DNA of 6,536 nt from contig JAMBLH010000024.1 of assembly GCA_023336875.1 (NCBI GenBank), positions 1-6,536 on the forward strand, read 5' to 3'. A program made the translations under genes and the position numbers. How positions within the stretch are numbered: the stretch's first letter is position 1; every line of letters begins with the position of its first letter. A model generated the notes under the pieces. The model saw only the letters and a program-made list of their open reading frames with translations. It had not been told where the DNA came from and did no database searches. This DNA comes from Actinomycetes bacterium (GTDB taxonomy: Bacteria; Actinomycetota; Acidimicrobiia; Spongiisociales; UBA5794). Below, piece by piece: positions 1 through 6,059 of the stretch.

Positions 1-2569
1 CGTACCTCCAACCGTTTCGAGACCATGAGTTGCCTGATGTTGTGAGTGCTCTTGACACGGGGTGGATATCGGTGATGAACACGGTGTTGTCAACAGTCGC
101 GGTGAGCGGTAGAAGGTCGAGTTGACCTGCGAACACATCGCGCCAGGCAGTGGACTCCTCCTCGGCTCCGGAGCCGCGGCTATCGCCCATCACGACGATC
201 CACCGGATCCCGAACCGTGCCAACTCTCCGCCGACCCTCTTCATCTCACCCGAGATCACCATTGCAAGGGTCTCGGCAAGCGCTTCATCGAGTTCGAGAG
301 GATCAGAAAGCCACACCTCGCCAATGTCGGGTACAGGTGCCGAAGCAACGCGATATGAGCCACCGTCGATCTTCCTGGAATCTCCTGGCAGCAGATGAGG
401 CGGCCCAACGACCAAGACCCGCGACGTCTCGGCGTACCCCTCAGTCGCGAGAGTGAACTCGAACGCTGACGTGAAGCGATCGCCAGGGAGGCCGATTCGT
501 CCACCAAGAAGGATCGTCATGGAAGCGACCACGAGTATCAGTACACCCGCCGCACCGGCGCCGAGCACGAATCGTCGCCACCCCACACCTTCGCGTGATG
601 TCACGGATTGTGCGACCACTCCGATTGCGATCGCCACCCCAAGACCAACGGCTGCGAGGCCGGCCGACTCCGTTTCGACTCCATATCCGAAATCACCAGA
701 GCGAGACAGGAGGAGGCCGATTCCCGCCACTAGCGCTCCCCACCCGGCGATCAGGCCCAGGTTTCCTCTGACACCAACAACACCAGACACGAGGACAACG
801 GCACCAGCGACTGCGACAACAGGAGAAGGATACCAATAGGCGTATCCCGCAGTTGCGATTCCTTCGACGTCAGCGGACCAGATCCATGGGCTGAGCAGAA
901 GCGCTCCACCAGCCGTGCCAACGAACGCAAGAATAAGAGCACGCCATCCGTCGCGATCGGTGAACTTAACGATTGCATAAATGGCTACGACGGGGATCGG
1001 GACCAGCAATAGCAGCGGGGCGAATGCACCAAGGATGCCGAATGTGAGAATCGTTCCCGCGATCCGCGTGAACAGCGCAATCGAGCCGTCTGGAACCGGC
1101 TTCAACACCAGACGAAGCGCCCAGGGGAGAACACCGAGCCCCAGGAGTGTCCCAAGATCTGTGTTTCCCGCAATACCCTGGGCCGTTGGACCGGCAACAT
1201 AGACGACCCCTGCAATGAGGCCTGGAGCTGCAGAGATCGACCATGTGCGGAGCAGGCGCATCATGCCCCAGATACCTGCGAGAAGCGCGCCAGCGCCCAG
1301 GACGTATTCAGAGAAGGATGTTGCGTTGAAGGTAACCAGCTTTGCGAACCCCGCAATGGCAATCAGTGGCCGGAGAGCCTCGGTACTGCCCAGACCTGCT
1401 GGGTTCCAGCCCCCTGCGTAGGCCGACAGCGCATCGCCACCTACCGCGGGAAACGGCAGCGTGTAGCCAACTGCGGGGAATCCGTCCGACCACAGGTTGC
1501 GCGACGCAACGAGCACGAACATGACGGCGAGTACTCCGATTACGAAGGCCGGTTGACGGATCTCTTCGCCGATGACATCCACATTGAAGCGATCATCTCC
1601 CGGGAGGCGCGAACGCAGAGCCTTTGACGATGCGCTCGACATCTGAACGATCTTGACACTCCCCCTGCGTTGGTATCTGAACAGTTCAGCATCGCCCGCG
1701 ACACGACCGGATCGCGCCACATGTCGCGCCTTGATCGTGCTCGGCAGATGGAAGAGATTCCACGTCCAAGCCTTCACAAAGTCGAACCCATACCACTTGC
1801 CAAGGAAGATCGACACGACGACTTCGATCAGTCCCAAAAGGAAATCAAGCGGGACCGCCCACAGGAGTGTCAGCGGGCTGTACACCTTCAACATCGCCCT
1901 GATGCGGCTCGCCTCCTCCCGCCACCGGACATCGTGTCGCGTGTCCACGTCATAGCGAACCTCAGAAGCTGGGCTGACTACGATCCTCGCCCCCTTGAGC
2001 CGCGCCCGCTGGGCAATGTCTATCGCAGCAGCCTGGGGGGCCATGATCGGATCGATACCTCCGAGGCCGGCCAGCATGTCGCGCCGTATGAGCAGCGCCC
2101 TTCCCGATACTGCCGCAACATCCCTGACCACGTCATATTGGCCCTGATCGACTTCAGAGCTGTCGAGTCCCGAGTAGGACACGCCGAAGGCATCAGTCAC
2201 GACGCCAACAGAGATCAGCGCATCATCGGCTCCGATAATCTTCGAACCAACGAGGCCAGCTTCCGTCCGATCAGCGTCTGCCACAGCCGCCTTGAGCGCG
2301 TCCGGCAGCGGAGCAGCACCCTCTGTCAGTATCCAGAGGTACTCCGCAGTGGCGCTCACGGTCTCGATCGCGTCCGCAAGATCTGGACGCACAGCCGTGA
2401 CCACGGTCTCGTCGAATGTGCCAAGTGCCGATGCATCGCCCACAACAACGGTGCCCGCGAGCTCGTACACTTGCTCACTGATGGCGGTGGTTGTGGCTTC
2501 AAGCCTGCCGGAACCGTCAGCTATGACGATCGCAGCGACGCTTGCCCTCAATGTTTGCGTCATGGACAT
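1..2569 (-). CDS. Large GT2-like glycosyltransferase/polytopic membrane protein (3' end beyond window)
   Basis: Hand translation of the minus strand from the ATG at 2569 gives 856 codons without a stop, open at base 1. Residues about 8-205 look like a family 2 glycosyltransferase fold: an opening beta strand (SVAAIVIADGSG), then LVGSKI, DQGQYDVVRDVAAVSG, LIRRDMLAGLGGIDP and LKGARIVVSP, all in the order seen in large actinobacterial GT2 proteins (from memory). The two acidic motifs are degenerate: TEGAAPLPDAL at 82-92 where HDDAAP.PDAL is expected, and AAIDIAQR at 181-188 where DDVDLCWR is expected. About a dozen hydrophobic segments follow (for example 231-257, 341-356, 447-460, 503-535, 543-562, 582-622, 635-655, 665-688), then a soluble region from about 690 containing RFGIRWIVV, probably outside the membrane. 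The start could also be ATG 2563 or ATG 2611 in the same frame; 2563/2569 fits the domain best. No clear ribosome binding site precedes any. Role inferred: cell-envelope glycan assembly, perhaps non-catalytic. Confidence 0.82.
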   Translation of the reverse strand, partial: MSMTQTLRASVAAIVIADGSGRLEATTTAISEQVYELAGTVVVGDASALGTFDETVVTAVRPDLADAIETVSATAEYLWILTEGAAPLPDALKAAVADADRTEAGLVGSKIIGADDALISVGVVTDAFGVSYSGLDSSEVDQGQYDVVRDVAAVSGRALLIRRDMLAGLGGIDPIMAPQAAAIDIAQRARLKGARIVVSPASEVRYDVDTRHDVRWREEASRIRAMLKVYSPLTLLWAVPLDFLLGLIEVVVSIFLGKWYGFDFVKAWTWNLFHLPSTIKARHVARSGRVAGDAELFRYQRRGSVKIVQMSSASSKALRSRLPGDDRFNVDVIGEEIRQPAFVIGVLAVMFVLVASRNLWSDGFPAVGYTLPFPAVGGDALSAYAGGWNPAGLGSTEALRPLIAIAGFAKLVTFNATSFSEYVLGAGALLAGIWGMMRLLRTWSISAAPGLIAGVVYVAGPTAQGIAGNTDLGTLLGLGVLPWALRLVLKPVPDGSIALFTRIAGTILTFGILGAFAPLLLLVPIPVVAIYAIVKFTDRDGWRALILAFVGTAGGALLLSPWIWSADVEGIATAGYAYWYPSPVVAVAGAVVLVSGVVGVRGNLGLIAGWGALVAGIGLLLSRSGDFGYGVETESAGLAAVGLGVAIAIGVVAQSVTSREGVGWRRFVLGAGAAGVLILVVASMTILLGGRIGLPGDRFTSAFEFTLATEGYAETSRVLVVGPPHLLPGDSRKIDGGSYRVASAPVPDIGEVWLSDPLELDEALAETLAMVISGEMKRVGGELARFGIRWIVVMGDSRGSGAEEESTAWRDVFAGQLDLLPLTATVDNTVFITDIHPVSRALTTSGNSWSRNGWRY

Positions 2570-2611
2570 GTGGAGTGCATTCTGGAGCCAATTCGAAGAT
2601 ACAGCAATCAT
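2563..2611. promoter_or_regulatory. Divergent start junction of the GT2-like gene and cofD
   Basis: The minus-strand gene can start at 2563, 2569 or 2611 and cofD at GTG 2570, so the two start codons abut or overlap and any promoter must lie inside the other gene's coding sequence. The only promoter-like string I see is TATCTT on the minus strand (2596-2601), which fits a TAnnnT -10 box about 27 nt before ATG 2569; no convincing -35 box accompanies it. Neither start has a good Shine-Dalgarno sequence, which would fit leaderless or short-leader mRNAs, common in actinobacteria. The position of the junction is seen; promoter activity is inferred and weakly supported. Confidence 0.3.
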
Positions 2612-3538
2612 CGCGTAACCCTGCTCGCTGGCGGGGTCGGCGGAGCCAGAATGGCACGTGCCTTGCGTCATGTGCTTGATCCTGGCCATCTCACCGTCGT
2701 CGTGAACGTCGGTGACGACACCAAACGATACGGCGTTTATGTGGCTGCCGACCCTGACACGGTGCTCTACACGTTGGCTGGGGTCGTCGGCCCGGACGGC
2801 TGGGGCCGGGCGGATGACACTCGAAAAGCCATGGAATCCCTTGCCGTCATGGGGTTCGACACGACCTTCACCCTGGGCGACAAGGATCTTGCCCTATGTC
2901 TGGCCCGGACTGAGATGCTCGAAGACGGCATGCCACTTTCCGACGTCACGGCGGCGCTGCAGCTTGGCCTTGGACTTGATGACGTAACGATCCTGCCGTC
3001 CTCCAACGACTTCCTGCGCACGTTCGTGCAGATCGAAGGCGGCGAGTGGCTGGGGTTTCAGGAGTATTTCGTCGACCGATCCCACGCCGACGCCGTGCAC
3101 GCAGTGGCATATCACGGCGCACATGAGGCCACGGCCGCGCCGGGGGTGGTGGCAGCGATCCAGTCGTGTGACACGCTCATGGTCGCTCCGTCGAATCCAC
3201 CTCTATCTATCTGGCCGATACTGGCGGTGGGCGAAATCGATGCTGCGGTCCGCCAGCATCCTCGCCGAGTCGCGGTGAGCCCCCTGTTCTCAGGTGCAGC
3301 GCTCAAGGGCCCCGCAGCGGAGGTGATGTCCGGTGTTGGACTGGCCGCTGGGACAAGAGGCATTCTCGAGGCGTATCGCGGGTTCATCGACCATCTGTTC
3401 ATCGACAGTGCCGATGCTCCCGACATCGCGCTCGGCCCAGAGTTCGACGTCGCGATCCACGCGAGCGACACGCTACTTTCGGGATCGGATGAAGGCGCAA
3501 CATTTGCCGCGCAGATCATCGAAACGGTAATCGCATGA
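2570..3538 (+). CDS. cofD: CofD/FbiA: 2-phospho-L-lactate (or phosphoenolpyruvyl) transferase, F420 biosynthesis
   Basis: This cytoplasmic enzyme transfers the phospholactyl or phosphoenolpyruvyl moiety from its guanylated donor to Fo, giving F420-0 or dehydro-F420-0. With the GTG start the protein is 322 residues, normal for the family. Signature motifs run in order: LLAGGVGGARM (18-28), NVGDD (46-50), ADPDTVLYTLAG (60-71), GWGRADDT (77-84), LGDKDLA (102-108), FQEYFV (163-168), APSNPPLSIWPILAV (206-220) and ALKGPA near the C-terminal third. GWG..D-T resembles mycobacterial FbiA. The frame stays open far upstream (to 1670), but that part is antisense to the glycosyltransferase gene. GTG 2570 is the nearest acceptable start before the glycine-rich motif; the first nearby ATG (2651) would cut that motif off. 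The usual family start lies about 15 residues later, where no ATG, GTG or TTG exists, so the start is uncertain. First gene of an operon with cofE (ATGA overlap). Oddity: W215 where SIGPIL is usual. Confidence 0.93.
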   Translation: MECILEPIRRYSNHRVTLLAGGVGGARMARALRHVLDPGHLTVVVNVGDDTKRYGVYVAADPDTVLYTLAGVVGPDGWGRADDTRKAMESLAVMGFDTTFTLGDKDLALCLARTEMLEDGMPLSDVTAALQLGLGLDDVTILPSSNDFLRTFVQIEGGEWLGFQEYFVDRSHADAVHAVAYHGAHEATAAPGVVAAIQSCDTLMVAPSNPPLSIWPILAVGEIDAAVRQHPRRVAVSPLFSGAALKGPAAEVMSGVGLAAGTRGILEAYRGFIDHLFIDSADAPDIALGPEFDVAIHASDTLLSGSDEGATFAAQIIETVIA

Positions 3539-4233
3539 CGGTTCTCGAGATCAGACCCGTTGTGGGCTTGGCCGAGATACAAGAAGGAGACGACCTCGCC
3601 AGCCTGATCGTCGAGGCGATTGCGATGGACGGTTGGAGTCTCGAGGACAAGGACATCGTCGTTGTCACCCACAAGGTGGTCTCCAAACAGGAGGGTCGCA
3701 TCGTGGCGATCCCTGATGAGGACACCTACCGTGCTCTTGTCCAAGATGAAGCGGTGGAGATCATCCGACGCAGAGGCGACCTTGTGATCGCGCGCACCAA
3801 GCACGGATTCATATGTGCGAACGCGGCAGTGGACAGGTCGAATGTCGCCGAAGGGTTTGCTCTGCTGCTCCCGGTAGACCCCGATCGAAGTGCACATCGC
3901 CTTCGCAATCTCATTGAGCGTGCAACTAGCACATCGATTGGAGTCGTTATCACCGACACCTTCGGAAGGCCATGGCGCCGCGGACTTGTCGACGTGGCGA
4001 TCGGCGTGTCTGGCCTTCCATCGATCATCGACCTGGTTGGAACACGGGACGCCCACGGCAATGAACTCAACGTGACGGAGATCGCGATCGTCGACGAGAT
4101 CGCCGCCGCCGCGGATCTCGTCATGGGGAAGGCATCTCAGATTCCCGCCGCGGTCGTTCGTGGACTCAGTCTCGAAGGGTCGGGCCGAATCGCCGATCTG
4201 ATCCGACCTCCCGAGGAGGATCTCTTCCGCTGA
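3535..4233 (+). CDS. cofE: CofE: coenzyme F420-0:L-glutamate ligase, stand-alone
   Basis: CofE uses GTP to attach gamma-linked L-glutamate to F420-0, building the polyglutamate tail. The 232-residue protein carries the family motifs: EGDDLASLI (17-25), DIVVVTHKVVSKQEGR (40-55), KHGFICANAAVDRSN (89-103; family usually NAGVD), LLPVDPDRSA (111-120), VVITDTFGRPWRRG (137-150, with the metal-site Asp of the DT.GRPWR motif), VAIGVSGL (154-161), VDEIAAAADLVMGKA (186-200) and IPAAVVRGL (203-211). It ends in PPEEDLFR, about where mycobacterial FbiB continues into its FMN nitroreductase domain, so it matches archaeal-type single-domain CofE in length. Its ATG overlaps the cofD stop by 4 nt (ATGA), and I see no strong ribosome binding site, so translation is probably coupled to cofD. 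Its own stop shares one base with the next start (TGATG). The family call is secure. Confidence 0.96.
   Translation: MTVLEIRPVVGLAEIQEGDDLASLIVEAIAMDGWSLEDKDIVVVTHKVVSKQEGRIVAIPDEDTYRALVQDEAVEIIRRRGDLVIARTKHGFICANAAVDRSNVAEGFALLLPVDPDRSAHRLRNLIERATSTSIGVVITDTFGRPWRRGLVDVAIGVSGLPSIIDLVGTRDAHGNELNVTEIAIVDEIAAAADLVMGKASQIPAAVVRGLSLEGSGRIADLIRPPEEDLFR
4214..4219 (+). promoter_or_regulatory. Shine-Dalgarno AGGAGG for the downstream glycosylase
   Basis: A perfect AGGAGG lies within the last codons of cofE, 13 nt before the ATG at 4233. The spacing is longer than optimal, but it is the best purine-rich match in the operon. Together with the TGATG overlap it supports the start at 4233 and coupled or re-initiated translation. 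It also encodes the conserved Glu-Glu of the CofE C-terminus, so it may be there by coincidence. Confidence 0.5.
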
Positions 4234-5111
4234 TGCCCGAACTCCCCGAGATCGAAGCCTATCTCCACGCCCTCCGGCCAAGAATCGTCGAAGCGACGAT
4301 CGAAGACGTTCGAGTTTCGAGCTTCTCCCTTCTCAAGACGTATGACCCGCCCTTTGAGGCTCTCGTTGGCCAGACAGTCGCAGGCGTACACCGGATCGGG
4401 AAGCGGGTCTCGATCGACTGCTCTGACGGGCTTCATTGCGTGATCCATCTGATGGTCGCCGGCCGTTTCAGGTGGAGCGACGAACCGAAACCAATTCCTA
4501 AGCGTGGTGGACTCATGTCCATGGACTTCTCGACAGGTTCGCTTCTCCTCACAGAGGCGGGAACCAGGCGAAGAGCATCGATGTCCGTTCTGCGCGACAA
4601 GGATCTCGACTCCATCGATCCCGGCGGCATCGAGATCGCAGATGCCTCTCGCGCTGAGTTCGCCGCTGCGTTCCAGACGAACCGTCACACGTTGAAGCGT
4701 GCATTGACGGACGCACGGTACCTCTCGGGGATCGGCGGTGCGTTTGCGGATGAGATCCTGTTTCGCGCACGGCTCTCCCCGACACAGATGAATGCGAACC
4801 TCTCGGATGACGAAGTCGGGACGCTCTTCGAAGCGTCACAATCGATCCTGTCCGAGTGGACAACGCTGCGGATCACAGAGACTGGTGAAGGATTCCCGGA
4901 GAAGGTGACCGCGTTTCATCCTGACATGGCCGTCCACGGCAAATTTGGTGAGGACTGTCGCGTGTGTGGCGCGCCAATACAGAGAATCGTGGCGGCAGGA
5001 AGAGAAACGAACTACTGCCCAGGATGCCAGACCGGTGGCCGGATCCTCGCCGACAGATCACTGAGCCGCTTGCTCAAGGACGATTGGCCGAGGACCATCG
5101 ATGAACTCTGA
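4233..5111 (+). CDS. Fpg/Nei-family DNA glycosylase (formamidopyrimidine-DNA glycosylase-like)
   Basis: Fpg/Nei enzymes excise oxidised bases and cut the abasic site by beta,delta-elimination in base-excision repair. The 292-residue protein starts MPELPEIEAY: Pro2 is the catalytic amine after Met removal and Glu3 the acid. K57 (IGKRVS) matches the conserved Fpg lysine. HLMVAGRFRW (72-81) and LLLTEAGTRRRAS (104-116) follow. The helix-two-turn-helix region spans about 150-185 (TLKRALTDARYLSGIGG, ADEILFRARLSP). The C-terminal zinc finger is complete: C242-x2-C245-x16-C262-x2-C265, with R257 in the AGRETNYC stretch. A 27-residue tail follows the finger (SLSRLLKDDWPRTIDEL), as in a subfamily I recall from several phyla with HLMIAGRLRW and DWPRT.EEL motifs. 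The oddity is GIGG at 166-169, where GIGN is nearly invariant and the Asn contacts DNA phosphate. Last gene of the F420 operon, one-base overlap with cofE. I leave the symbol blank because Fpg and Nei specificity cannot be told apart here. Confidence 0.92.
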   Translation: MPELPEIEAYLHALRPRIVEATIEDVRVSSFSLLKTYDPPFEALVGQTVAGVHRIGKRVSIDCSDGLHCVIHLMVAGRFRWSDEPKPIPKRGGLMSMDFSTGSLLLTEAGTRRRASMSVLRDKDLDSIDPGGIEIADASRAEFAAAFQTNRHTLKRALTDARYLSGIGGAFADEILFRARLSPTQMNANLSDDEVGTLFEASQSILSEWTTLRITETGEGFPEKVTAFHPDMAVHGKFGEDCRVCGAPIQRIVAAGRETNYCPGCQTGGRILADRSLSRLLKDDWPRTIDEL

Positions 5112-5125
5112 GGCTTTCAGGCCTC
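5110..5125. terminator. Short hairpin between convergent genes, possible weak bidirectional terminator
   Basis: GAGGC (5110-5114) can pair with GCCTC (5121-5125) around a 6-base loop, exactly where the glycosylase (stop 5109-5111) and the epimerase (stop 5117-5119) converge. A second GCCTC at 5129-5133 could pair instead. The position suits a shared terminator, but the stem is only 5 bp and no T-run follows on either strand, so intrinsic termination is doubtful. Confidence 0.25.
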
Positions 5126-6058
5126 GATGCCTCTGAACCACGCAACGGTCTCGTCGATACCCTCTGCCAGCGACGTCCATGCCTCCCACCCGAGATGCTC
5201 CTGAGCAGCCGAAGCATCGAGACACGATCGAAGTTGTTCTCCGCGTTTGGCCGCAGCCATGATCGGCGCGATGTCTGCGCCAGTCGATTCGACGATGTAT
5301 TCATAGAGCCGCGCAACGGAGGTCTCGACGCCTGTACCGATGTTGAGATACCTGGAGCCTCCAACACGAGCTCCTCGTACGAGGGCGTCGGCAACGTCTT
5401 CAACGTACACGAAGTCCCTGGTCTGGTTGCCGTCTCCGAATATCGTAGGAGTTCGACCTCCGAGCAGGTCACCGATGAAGATCGCCACAACACCTGCCTC
5501 GCCATGTGGGTCCTGCCTCGGCCCATACACGTTCGCGAAACCAAGGGACATGAAGTCGAGGTCGAAGGTGTCGTGGTAGTAACGGAAGTACTCGTCGACA
5601 ACGAGCTTCGACACGCCATAGGGTGACGCCGGTTTCCGCTTCTGGGTTTCGGGCGTGGGGATATTGAAGGTGTCGCCGAACGTGGCACCACCCGAGCTGG
5701 AGAAGACGAAACGATCCGCGTTTCCGTGCCTGGCAGCTTCGAGCATGTTGATCGTGCCCAGAACGTTGATCTTCGCGTCATAGACGGGATCTGCGACGGA
5801 ACGGCGCACATCGATCTGCGCCGCGAGGTGAAATACGTTGTTCGGCTGGAACGATCGCACCAGGTCAACAACTTCTGGAGACGCAACATCTATCTGGTGG
5901 AGGACCACGGACCCCCGCCGTCTGGCATCTGTCAGATTCGCCAGCGATCCTGAGCTCAGGTCATCGATCACGAAGACCTCGTGACCATCGTCGACGAGAC
6001 GATCCACCAGATTCGACCCTATGAAACCCGCTCCTCCAGAAACTACGGACCGCACCAT
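5117..6058 (-). CDS. galE: NAD-dependent sugar epimerase, UDP-glucose 4-epimerase (GalE1-like)
   Basis: An extended short-chain dehydrogenase that probably interconverts UDP-glucose and UDP-galactose, or a related nucleotide sugar, for cell-envelope glycans in the cytoplasm. The 313-residue protein has the Rossmann NAD motif GGAGFIG (8-14), an acidic pair closing beta-2 (IDD, 31-33), HLAAQIDVRRSVADP (77-91), SSSGGATFG (120-128, catalytic Ser region), the YxxxK dyad Y147/K151 in SPYGVSK, NVYGPRQDPHGEAGVVAIF (176-194), FGDGNQTRDFVYVEDV (207-222) and NIGTG (239-243). The QIDVRRSVADP and GPRQDPHGEAGVVAIF stretches match mycobacterial GalE1 (Rv3634c) closely from memory, which supports galE over other epimerases; substrate is still inferred. 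The ATG at 6058 is supported by AAAGG 7 nt upstream. It follows the hydrolase-like gene with a 1-nt gap, so the two are co-transcribed, and it converges on the glycosylase gene with 5 nt between stops. No truncation. Confidence 0.9.
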   Translation of the reverse strand: MVRSVVSGGAGFIGSNLVDRLVDDGHEVFVIDDLSSGSLANLTDARRRGSVVLHQIDVASPEVVDLVRSFQPNNVFHLAAQIDVRRSVADPVYDAKINVLGTINMLEAARHGNADRFVFSSSGGATFGDTFNIPTPETQKRKPASPYGVSKLVVDEYFRYYHDTFDLDFMSLGFANVYGPRQDPHGEAGVVAIFIGDLLGGRTPTIFGDGNQTRDFVYVEDVADALVRGARVGGSRYLNIGTGVETSVARLYEYIVESTGADIAPIMAAAKRGEQLRSCLDASAAQEHLGWEAWTSLAEGIDETVAWFRGIEA

Positions 6059-6059
6059 A

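Noticed and set aside
453..839. Plus-strand ORF rich in Pro, Thr and Arg (128 residues)
   Set aside because: Its low-complexity composition is what a membrane-protein gene gives when read antisense; the minus strand here encodes hydrophobic segments in a continuous frame.
1670..2569. Plus-strand N-terminal extension of cofD as coding sequence
   Set aside because: It is antisense to a continuous minus-strand GT2-like protein, has no family resemblance, and would make CofD twice its normal length.
2596..2601. TATCTT as a firm -10 promoter element for the GT2-like gene
   Set aside because: It fits TAnnnT, but no -35 box is evident and such strings occur by chance; kept only as a weak note in the junction entry.
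3112..4281. Minus-strand ORF of 389 codons opposite cofD and cofE
   Set aside because: It lies opposite two genes with complete family motifs and shows no recognisable domain; long antisense ORFs are expected at this GC content.
4137..4688. Minus-strand ORF opposite the start of the glycosylase gene
   Set aside because: Antisense to conserved Fpg catalytic motifs and without similarity to anything I recognise.
5110..5133. Strong intrinsic terminator between the convergent genes
   Set aside because: The stem is 5 bp and no T-tract follows on either strand, so it is listed only as a low-confidence hairpin.
5195..5626. Plus-strand ORF of 143 codons opposite galE
   Set aside because: Antisense shadow of conserved epimerase motifs; no ribosome binding site or domain seen.
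5074..5889. Minus-strand ORF of 271 codons overlapping the epimerase in another frame
   Set aside because: Ser/Arg/Thr-rich, without motifs, and it overlaps the well-supported GalE frame on the same strand.
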